Source of the DNA: Muribaculaceae bacterium
Lineage (GTDB): Bacteria > Bacteroidota > Bacteroidia > Bacteroidales > Muribaculaceae
NCBI GenBank assembly: GCA_029057255.1
Contig: JAICZO010000194.1
Coordinates: 1-8,711, forward strand
Direction: 5' to 3'
Length of the DNA: 8,711 nt
The notes beneath the pieces are model-generated. The model did no database searches. It saw only the letters and a program-made list of their open reading frames with translations, and was not told where the DNA came from. Numbering within the stretch: position 1 is the stretch's first letter; each line of letters opens with the position of its first letter. This document shows positions 1 through 6,134 of this stretch, in pieces. A program made the translations under genes and the position numbers.

Positions 1-1382
1 GCCACGGGGGTGTGGCCGTACTCACCCTTGACGAGGCTGACGAACTGGTTGGAGGGGTTGGAGTAGTCAGGCTGGCCTTTCTTGCGGTCGAGAGCCACGC
101 TGACGGCCTGCGAGCCTACAATCTGGCTGGTAGGTGTCACCAGGGGCACCAGACCTGCGTCGCGGCGCACCATCGGGATGAGGCGCATTGCGTCCTCGAG
201 GAGGTCGCTTGCACCGAGGCTCTTGAGCTGAGCCACCATGTTGGAGTACATACCGCCGGGCACTTCGGCGTTCTTGACGATTTCGTTGGGTTTGGGGAAA
301 CCGAAGTATGCTTCGATGCTGTGGCATGCGTCGAGCAGAGCCGCTTCGTCAGAAGCCTTGGCTGCTGCGATGGCGCGGTCGAAGAGAGCGTCGATTTCGG
401 CGGGGAGAGTCTCCTTGAGGGGGTCGAAGTCGCGGGGCATGCTGTCCTTGTGGAGGTCGAATGCAGCCAGCGAGTGACGGGCACCCAGGAGGCGTGTGCG
501 GATTTCGCCGACAGCTTCCATGTTTGCCTCAAGCTCGATGCCGAGTTTCTTACAGAAGATGTATACAAGCTCGATTGCGGGAGCAGCCGAACCGCCGCCG
601 AACCACCAGATGTTGGTGTCGAGGATGTCGACGCCGTTGATGATGGCCATGAGGCTCGAAGCGAGACCGTAGCCGGGAGTACAGTGGGTGTGGAAGTCGA
701 CAGGCACCTTGACAGCGGCCTTGAGCTTCGAGATAATCGAAGCGGCGCGGAGAGGATTGACAAGACCTGCCATGTCCTTCAGTGTGATGATCTTTGCGCC
801 GAGGCGTTCCATCTCGACAGCCTTGCTGACAAAGTACTCGTCAGTGAAGATTTTCTTGGGCTCCTCGGCCTTCTTGCCGAAGAGACGCGCGAAGAAGCCG
901 GGCTTCTCGGCGGGGGTGTCGTCCTTGGGGTCGACAGTATAGCATACGGCGCCGTCGGCGATGCCTCCGAGCTGGTTGATCAGGCGGATTGATTCCTTGA
1001 CATTGTCGATGTCGTTGAGCGCGTCGAAGATTCGCATCACGTTGAGGCCGTTGGCGATAGCCTCTTTATAGAATCCCTCGAGCACATAGTCGGGGTAAGG
1101 AACATAGCCGAAGAGGTTGCGACCGCGCGAGAGGGCTGACAGCAGCGACTTGCCTTTCATCGCTTTGGACATGTTACGGAGACGGTCCCAGGGCGATTCG
1201 TCGAGATAACGCATCACAGAGTCGGGAACGGCACCGCCCCATACTTCCATAATATAGAAGCCTGCGTTTTCGTAGAAGGGGAGGAGCTTGTCGATTTCAG
1301 CCTGGCTGAGACGTGTGGCGAAAAGCGACTGCTGACCGTCGCGGAGCGTAAGGTCGCGGATTTTCAGTTTGCGTTGTTCCAT
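1..1382 (-). CDS. oadA: Biotin-dependent carboxyltransferase, oxaloacetate decarboxylase alpha / pyruvate carboxylase subunit B type (partial, C-terminus off the window)
   Basis: The visible 460 codons start at ATG 1380-1382 and run off the left edge without a stop. The protein is a cytoplasmic TIM-barrel carboxyltransferase that moves carboxyl groups between biotin and pyruvate/oxaloacetate or a related acid. The N-terminal signature LTLRDGQQS (residues 11-19) supplies the metal-ligand Asp15 and substrate-binding Gln18. VWGGA (47-51) and MRIFDALND (116-124) are barrel motifs. Lys202 in LKDMAG matches the carboxylated lysine of the family, and HTH (231-233) provides the two metal-binding histidines. 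From about residue 290 the conserved carboxylase region begins (EVPGGMYSN, 373-381). The biotinyl domain, fused or separate, would lie beyond the edge. Residues 152-178 form a lysine-rich loop (FFARLFGKK) in the barrel. Sequence alone does not separate OadA from PycB or a transcarboxylase 5S subunit; the presence of OadB/OadG-type membrane subunits or biotin carboxylase next door would decide. The family call is firm, the exact reaction is not. Confidence 0.9.
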   Translation of the reverse strand, partial: MEQRKLKIRDLTLRDGQQSLFATRLSQAEIDKLLPFYENAGFYIMEVWGGAVPDSVMRYLDESPWDRLRNMSKAMKGKSLLSALSRGRNLFGYVPYPDYVLEGFYKEAIANGLNVMRIFDALNDIDNVKESIRLINQLGGIADGAVCYTVDPKDDTPAEKPGFFARLFGKKAEEPKKIFTDEYFVSKAVEMERLGAKIITLKDMAGLVNPLRAASIISKLKAAVKVPVDFHTHCTPGYGLASSLMAIINGVDILDTNIWWFGGGSAAPAIELVYIFCKKLGIELEANMEAVGEIRTRLLGARHSLAAFDLHKDSMPRDFDPLKETLPAEIDALFDRAIAAAKASDEAALLDACHSIEAYFGFPKPNEIVKNAEVPGGMYSNMVAQLKSLGASDLLEDAMRLIPMVRRDAGLVPLVTPTSQIVGSQAVSVALDRKKGQPDYSNPSNQFVSLVKGEYGHTPV

Positions 1383-1481
1383 ATTATTGCATTATTTAAT
1401 GAATGGATATTCGTTTTTTGTGTATGGCGGGCCGGTGACCTCAGACCTTAATCCGGGAGCCGGTGCCATGTCATTGGTGCG

Positions 1482-1513
1482 CAAATTTAAAACATACTTT
1501 TGAATTAAAGAAA
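1482..1513 (-). promoter_or_regulatory. Predicted Bacteroidetes-type promoter for the carboxyltransferase gene
   Basis: Read on the minus strand, TAAATTTG (1489-1482) is an exact match to the Bacteroidetes -7 box TAnnTTTG. A TTTC (1513-1510), one base from the TTTG -33 box, lies 20 bases upstream. This predicts a start near 1477 and a leader of about 95 bases. It sits in the 176-base gap after the araC stop, which suggests that the carboxyltransferase is transcribed separately from the rhamnosidase-araC unit. The rest of this gap (1383-1558) shows no gene. Confidence 0.55.
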
Positions 1514-1558
1514 TTATTCCGCAATTATTTCAAAAAAATGCTTAACGCCCCGGCTTTT

Positions 1559-2428
1559 CTACATACGATAGTCCGACGGGCTTCTGCCAAAAGCCTTCTT
1601 GAACTGCATCGAGAAATATTCGGGAGATTTGAAATTGAGCGTATACGCGATTTCCTTCACTGTCAGGCCGGTTCTTGTCAGCATCTCCATAGCCCGCTCG
1701 AGCCGGAGTATCCTCAGGTAAGAGGCGGGGGCGCTGCCGGTATACTCTCTGAAATGCTGCCTGAACGACGAGTAGCTCATGCCCACGCGCCGCGCTATTT
1801 CCTGAAGCGCGACAGGCTCCTCGAGCGATTCGTGCATCAGCACCTTCGCCTTCTGTATTTTATCGGCCACGCCGGTGTTGGTCTCTTCGAAGCGGCGGTT
1901 CTGGTCAAGCACATACATCAGTCCGAGAAGATGGTTCACAATCCCGGCGAGCAGCAGCTGAAAGCATGACACTTCACGGCAGGCGGCCTCGATGGCCTCG
2001 TTGTACAGCTTTATCACCGTATCGCTGATGCCGACATGAAAAATCGGCGATTCCTTGCTCAGAAACATGTTCTCGACACGCAGGTCGATATTGTCGCCCC
2101 TGAAACCAATCCAGTATTGCGTCCACCCGGTCGAGGCTTCGGGCGAGAATGTGTGCCACTCTCCGGGGAAGAGCAGGAACATGGTGCCGGCTGCAATCTT
2201 TGTCCGCTCCACCGAGGCCGACTCAAAATAGCCCGAGCCTTCAGAGATGTAGACAAGCTGATACTCGTCGAAAACACGCCCGCGGTCAGCCCTGAACATA
2301 TAGGACCCGGTATGCCTCTCCGAGGGATAGGCATCGCCGGGTCCGAAACGTTCTGCGCCGAGGGAGCTTACCGAGAGCCCCCACTGCCGGTCGCGTTCGT
2401 TCGCAAGCAGATATTTAATTGATTCCAT
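1559..2428 (-). CDS. AraC-family transcriptional regulator with N-terminal cupin sensor
   Basis: This 289-residue protein has the usual AraC-family length and plan. The N-terminal part (about residues 30-125) looks like an AraC-type cupin ligand pocket, with YQLVYISEGSGYF (56-68) and GTMFLLFPGEWHTF (81-94), the place where a small sugar would bind. The C-terminal DNA-binding domain has two helix-turn-helix motifs: VALQEIARRVGMSYSSFRQHF (206-226) and LTVKEIAYTLNF...YFSMQFKKAFG (255-281), ending with the typical SPSDYR. The start at 2428 gives a complete N-terminus, and the stop is TAG at 1559-1561. It follows the rhamnosidase by 36 bases on the same strand, so co-transcription and control of that gene are likely. 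By context the ligand may be L-rhamnose or a rhamnoside, but nothing in the sequence fixes this. It is not assigned to RhaR or RhaS because the neighbouring rhamnose catabolic genes are absent. Confidence 0.93.
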   Translation of the reverse strand: MESIKYLLANERDRQWGLSVSSLGAERFGPGDAYPSERHTGSYMFRADRGRVFDEYQLVYISEGSGYFESASVERTKIAAGTMFLLFPGEWHTFSPEASTGWTQYWIGFRGDNIDLRVENMFLSKESPIFHVGISDTVIKLYNEAIEAACREVSCFQLLLAGIVNHLLGLMYVLDQNRRFEETNTGVADKIQKAKVLMHESLEEPVALQEIARRVGMSYSSFRQHFREYTGSAPASYLRILRLERAMEMLTRTGLTVKEIAYTLNFKSPEYFSMQFKKAFGRSPSDYRM

Positions 2429-2432
2429 GCCA

Positions 2433-2440
2433 CAAATGTA
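2433..2440 (-). promoter_or_regulatory. Candidate -7 box directly upstream of the araC start
   Basis: On the minus strand TACATTTG (2440-2433) matches TAnnTTTG exactly and ends only four bases before the ATG at 2428. A transcript from it would have almost no leader. No TTTG is found at the expected -33 distance, so it may be weak, regulated or a chance match. The gene could also be read from the rhamnosidase promoter. Confidence 0.3.
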
Positions 2441-2464
2441 GCAATTAAAATCAATCCGCGCTCA

Positions 2465-5400
2465 CTACATAAGTATTTTCTTGCCGCCTATAATCAATAT
2501 ACGTCCCGGGATATCGCTGCCGGCAGCGAGCTTGTAGAGCCTGTCGCCGCGGCTCACTTCTATGGTGCCTAAATGCCGGCCGTCGATTCGCGCAACGTCG
2601 AGCAAGCAGTCGGCGTCGCTTGACACGCGGATGCTGTCGGGCGGCACGGGAGCGATGGTGAGCCTCCTGCCCTCGGCTACAACACCGACGGCACCGGCAG
2701 GCATATCATCGAACTCGATGACATAGGAGCCGCGAGTGGCCGTGAGCCGCGTTGCATCGGCACCGATAGCGGCCGACTCGATGCCCTCGGGCAATGCCTC
2801 GGCTGTCAGCGTCTCGCCGTTGACACTTATGACATCTGCTGCCGGCAGAGTAATCTCGGCCAGGGTGCCGCCGGGGACTTCGACGTTAAGACGGATTCGG
2901 CCTCCGGAGCGCTCCCAGCGCGACGATATTTGGCCGAAAGGTGTGTCGACCCGCGCACCGGCATAGTCGAGTTTATGGCTGAAGAAGGGATTGACGGCAA
3001 ATGTGCGGTAGGCGGGTGCGAGAGGACGTATGCCCGCAAGCACCGAGTAGAACCACTCCTCGACATGCCCCATCATGCAGTGGTTCTGCGACGACGAGGA
3101 TGTGTCCATGTTCCAGTGTTCGGGCAGCGAGGTAGCACCCTGCTCGACGAAATAACCGTAGCCGGGGTATGCCGTCTTGGTGAGCATCTCCATAGCCAGG
3201 TCGCCGTAGCCATACTCGCACAACGACAGTATGAGCGGGCGCAGGGCTATCTCTCCGGTGCTGAGGTGGCCGTTGTTGGCAATCACGGCCTGCGCCATGC
3301 GTGCGGCCACGTCGGCCTTGTCGGCTTCATCGACCAGCCCGAAATAGAGAGGCAGCGCATAGTCGGCCTGCGTGCCGTTGTCGTAGACGCCGCCTGAATA
3401 GTACTTGGCGTTGGTCCGTGCCCTTACCCTGTCGGCAATGGCACGGAAGGCAGCGGCATCTTCATCACGGCCTGTTGCGGCGGCCATTTCTGTCATGGCG
3501 CATGCCAGACCGTAGTACACGCAGTTGTGGACAAACTGCACCGACGTCGCCTTGTCATAGGCACCCCAGTCTCCGAGACTGTTTATCGACAGAAGGCCGT
3601 CGGAGACGCGGGTCTCGTAGTACTCCATCAGGCGTTTCATAGTGGCATAGTTGTCGAGGATTATCGACTTGTCGCCGTGGTTCTGATAGTGGCGGTAAGG
3701 GAGCATGATGGCCGTTCCGCCCCACGAGGGGTCGCCGAGCCAGTACTCTCCGAAGTCGGGATACTCGGGCAACACCCCGGGCACATAGCCGTTGGCGTGC
3801 TGACCCATGCGGCAGTCGTAGCACACTTTCGCGGCCCATGCGGCGATGTCGTAGTTATATGCCAGGGTATTATAGAGGAGTCCGGGCACTTCGAGCCAGC
3901 CGAGTTTCTCGCGGTGGGGGCAGTCGGTCAGTGTGCTGTACAGGTTGGAGTCAATTGCACGGAGGGTTATTTCGTGGATTCTGTTGAGGAGCGGATTGCT
4001 GCACTCGAAAGTGCCGGTCTTGGCCACATCGGAGCTTATGACGCATGCCGTGAAGTCGTCGGCCGTCGGCTCATAGCCTTCGAGACCGAATATCTGCAGG
4101 TAGCGGAAACCGTGGTAAACATACTCAGGCCCCCACTCTTCGCTGTCGTCATTTCCGGCAAAGGTATAGCAGTCGTAGACCGGAGTGCCGCAACTGCCGT
4201 TGGTCTGTCCGTGTCCGCCATTGGCCGACAGAACCTCACAGGGATAGATACGTATCCTGCTCCCTTTGTCACCCTTGAGGCTGAAGCGGTATGTCCCGGC
4301 AAAATTTGTTCCGAAGTCGACTACATACGAGCCGTCGGCAAGGCGGCGCACACTGCCCGCTTTCCATTTATCGACAATCTTCAGCGCCGGCGAGAAGCTT
4401 GCACACAGCTCGCCGACTCCGGCGACGCTTTCACGCACCTGCTTCGGGGCGCCGGCCTTATATGTAGCGTCGTAATCCTCGCCGCCATACCACGAAGCGA
4501 ATACTGTCGGCGACGGAGCCACGAGCCAGCTGCCGTCGGTGGCAAGAGTCTCGGACGTGCCGTCTTCATACTCCAGGAGCACCTGCATGATGAAGCGCTT
4601 GCGCCCGTATATAGTGTTTATCTTCGAGTAGCGCTCAGTACCGGGGTTGTCATACATGCCGCCCGCCACCGTTGCGGCAAAGCTCAGCTTGCCGTCGGCG
4701 CCGATGTGGTCGGTTATGTCGTAGGTCGAGTAGATGACGCTCCGGCGGTAGTCGGTCTGTAGCGGCTCGAGCACATTGTCAGTCACCTTGCGGCCGTTTA
4801 CTTCCAGCGAGAACACTCCTAAGCCGGAAGCGTAGGCGCGGGCGCGGCGCACTTTCCTGCCGAGATTATAGCTCTTGGAGAATATCACCGCACCGGGGTT
4901 ATTCTCGGGAGACATCGAGAACGACGGCGCAGGATAGCCGGTCTCGCTGACAAGCACCGACTCACGGCCGGCAGCATCTGTCGAGACAATACTGTAGTCT
5001 GCCGGATAGTTGGCTGAGAGCCTGCTGTCGGCAGACGACGGCACATCCTGTCGCGGATAGATGACGATTCTGTCGAAAGTCATATCCCTGCCGAGGTCGA
5101 CGGTAAAGTCGACTGTGGACTCGGCCTTGTTGAAGGCCTTGCTCGTCGCGCCCAGACAGCGGTTGTCCGAGGGTACTGTTATGCCGTCGGTAAGATATTC
5201 GTTCTGCCATTGCGTGCCGTAGGTCTCGGCAGCTGAGTTCGACACGCTCTTGCCTTCGGAGATTACTTTATCGCCGTCGAGCACCTGAAGCTCCGACAGC
5301 TGCAGCCTGTAGGATTTCTCACCCCTGACGGGCAGCCCGAGGCGGGTGGCATGTATACGCACATATCTCGCCGTATGTTTCCTGCCTAAATCATATATCA

Positions 5401-5851
5401 CCGAGCATGCGGAGTTGTCGTCCTCCTCAATCCAGCGGGCCTTCCACTCGGAGCTTTCAAGCAAAGCGGTTTCGAAGCAGGCGCTTTCGCTCCACGGACT
5501 CTCCTGCCCGTCAGCATCCCACACGCGCACTCTCCAGCCATACTTGCGGCTCGACCCGAGGGGGCTGCCCTCGTATCGGACTCCGAAGGGTGTGTCGGCC
5601 GACACCTTCCACGAGTCCCAGACCACACCGCCGTCCTCGGCAGTAACTTCGATCTGATATGCCGACTGCCCGCCGGTCTTAGCGTCGGACGGCAGCATCC
5701 AGCTGAATACCGGAGTGCGGTCAATGCCAAGAGGCGACACAAGATGGTTGACACGCAAGTCATCCGGCTCAAGGCCTGCAAAAACTATAGGGGCGGCAGA
5801 GAGTGCCACTGCGGTCAGTGCTATGCGCAGGTTTTTCAATGGTTCTATCAT
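2465..5851 (-). CDS. Secreted GH78-family alpha-L-rhamnosidase with inserted discoidin-like module
   Basis: This 1128-residue enzyme should hydrolyse terminal alpha-L-rhamnose from plant or bacterial glycans outside the cytoplasm. Residues 1-25 form a type I signal peptide (IVFA then Gly26); no lipobox is visible. Domain order: N-terminal fibronectin-like module (27-140, DLRVNHLVSPLGIDRTPVFSW); an inserted F5/8 type C (discoidin)-like region (about 148-300, YRLQLSELQV and VDFTVDLG); the rhamnosidase N-terminal beta domain (about 320-465); a beta sandwich (about 505-600, VDFGTNFAGTYRF); the alpha/alpha-barrel catalytic domain (about 610-943); and a C-terminal beta domain (945-1005). The catalytic motif DCPHREKLGW carries Asp643 and Glu648, the likely general acid. 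Glu911 in LPEHW is a candidate general base. The Asp found 12 residues after the DCP aspartate in some characterised GH78 enzymes is Val655 here. A 125-residue tail ends in a sorting-domain-like strand pattern. The gene is longer than many GH78 enzymes because of the insertion and the tail. The AraC gene follows. Confidence 0.93.
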   Translation of the reverse strand: MIEPLKNLRIALTAVALSAAPIVFAGLEPDDLRVNHLVSPLGIDRTPVFSWMLPSDAKTGGQSAYQIEVTAEDGGVVWDSWKVSADTPFGVRYEGSPLGSSRKYGWRVRVWDADGQESPWSESACFETALLESSEWKARWIEEDDNSACSVIYDLGRKHTARYVRIHATRLGLPVRGEKSYRLQLSELQVLDGDKVISEGKSVSNSAAETYGTQWQNEYLTDGITVPSDNRCLGATSKAFNKAESTVDFTVDLGRDMTFDRIVIYPRQDVPSSADSRLSANYPADYSIVSTDAAGRESVLVSETGYPAPSFSMSPENNPGAVIFSKSYNLGRKVRRARAYASGLGVFSLEVNGRKVTDNVLEPLQTDYRRSVIYSTYDITDHIGADGKLSFAATVAGGMYDNPGTERYSKINTIYGRKRFIMQVLLEYEDGTSETLATDGSWLVAPSPTVFASWYGGEDYDATYKAGAPKQVRESVAGVGELCASFSPALKIVDKWKAGSVRRLADGSYVVDFGTNFAGTYRFSLKGDKGSRIRIYPCEVLSANGGHGQTNGSCGTPVYDCYTFAGNDDSEEWGPEYVYHGFRYLQIFGLEGYEPTADDFTACVISSDVAKTGTFECSNPLLNRIHEITLRAIDSNLYSTLTDCPHREKLGWLEVPGLLYNTLAYNYDIAAWAAKVCYDCRMGQHANGYVPGVLPEYPDFGEYWLGDPSWGGTAIMLPYRHYQNHGDKSIILDNYATMKRLMEYYETRVSDGLLSINSLGDWGAYDKATSVQFVHNCVYYGLACAMTEMAAATGRDEDAAAFRAIADRVRARTNAKYYSGGVYDNGTQADYALPLYFGLVDEADKADVAARMAQAVIANNGHLSTGEIALRPLILSLCEYGYGDLAMEMLTKTAYPGYGYFVEQGATSLPEHWNMDTSSSSQNHCMMGHVEEWFYSVLAGIRPLAPAYRTFAVNPFFSHKLDYAGARVDTPFGQISSRWERSGGRIRLNVEVPGGTLAEITLPAADVISVNGETLTAEALPEGIESAAIGADATRLTATRGSYVIEFDDMPAGAVGVVAEGRRLTIAPVPPDSIRVSSDADCLLDVARIDGRHLGTIEVSRGDRLYKLAAGSDIPGRILIIGGKKILM

Positions 5852-5880
5852 TATTAATAATATTACTCTGAAGTTTTTTG

Positions 5881-5888
5881 CAAAAATA
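5881..5888 (-). promoter_or_regulatory. Candidate -7 box for the rhamnosidase gene
   Basis: On the minus strand TATTTTTG (5888-5881) matches the Bacteroidetes -7 consensus. It implies a start near 5876 and a leader of about 25 bases before the ATG at 5851. No TTTG occurs 19-21 bases upstream, which fits an activator-dependent promoter such as one served by the linked AraC protein, although the AT-rich surroundings make a chance match possible. Confidence 0.45.
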
Positions 5889-5920
5889 AAAATTAGCGCA
5901 GAACCCGGCGTGTTGATATT

Positions 5921-5930
5921 TGATTAATCA
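5921..5930. promoter_or_regulatory. 10-base perfect palindrome TGATTAATCA, possible operator
   Basis: TGATTAATCA is its own reverse complement. It is centred about 50 bases upstream of the inferred rhamnosidase start, where activators usually bind. TTGAT also occurs at 5913-5917 and 5920-5924, giving a short direct repeat that overlaps the palindrome. The binding protein is unknown, and short AT-rich palindromes can arise by chance. Confidence 0.25.
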
Positions 5931-5951
5931 CACCCCTATTTCTGACAAGTC

Positions 5952-5966
5952 GTGCCGGGCGGGCAC
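5952..5966. repeat. Small GC-rich inverted repeat in the divergent intergenic region
   Basis: GTGCC (5952-5956) and GGCAC (5962-5966) form a perfect five-pair stem around a five-base loop. A second GGCAC follows at 5968-5972. This GC-rich island stands out in an AT-rich stretch between the divergent promoters. The next T-run begins 20 bases after the stem, so it is not a normal terminator. Confidence 0.3.
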
Positions 5967-6076
5967 AGGCACTATGACAATACTCGTTTTTTTTCACTCC
6001 GTTTCAGCGCCTTTTATTTTTTTAACTTAGTATCTCCGCCGCTATAGTTAATGAGTGTTAAATAATTGTTTAATTC

Positions 6077-6107
6077 TTTGAATGCTCGGTGCTTATACTT
6101 ATCTTCG
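6077..6107 (+). promoter_or_regulatory. Predicted Bacteroidetes-type promoter for the fimbrial operon
   Basis: TTTG at 6077-6080 is followed, after exactly 19 bases, by TATCTTCG at 6100-6107, one base from TAnnTTTG. This fits the -33/-7 arrangement of the Bacteroidetes primary sigma factor and predicts a start around 6112 with a leader of about 23 bases before the ATG at 6135. An imperfect 16-base palindrome (6058-6073) lies just upstream of the -33 box. No perfect long inverted repeats flank the promoter, so there is no clear sign of phase inversion. Confidence 0.55.
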
Positions 6108-6134
6108 CAATCGTAAAGAAACAATCATTTCCAA

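Noticed and set aside
12..992. Long plus-strand open frame opposite the carboxyltransferase gene
   Set aside because: It lies wholly antisense to a strongly conserved enzyme. The predicted protein shows no recognisable domain, and such frames are expected in GC-rich coding DNA.
1530..1558. Possible terminator after araC (T-run with weak flanking stem)
   Set aside because: The minus strand has seven T's after a GC-rich stretch, but the only stem needs a bulge and is mostly A-T pairs, so it is not convincing.
1463..1969. Plus-strand frame starting in the gap and running into araC antisense
   Set aside because: Most of it overlaps the AraC helix-turn-helix region in antisense, and it has no family resemblance.
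3527..4762. 411-codon plus-strand frame opposite the rhamnosidase
   Set aside because: It is a shadow of the GH78 coding strand. There is no promoter, ribosome site or domain pattern, and the GH78 motifs on the minus strand are unmistakable.
5852..6134. Invertible promoter switch for the pilus operon
   Set aside because: Fimbrial promoters can be phase-variable, but no long exact inverted repeats flank the predicted promoter and no recombinase gene is in the window. Only the weak AT-rich arms noted separately were found.
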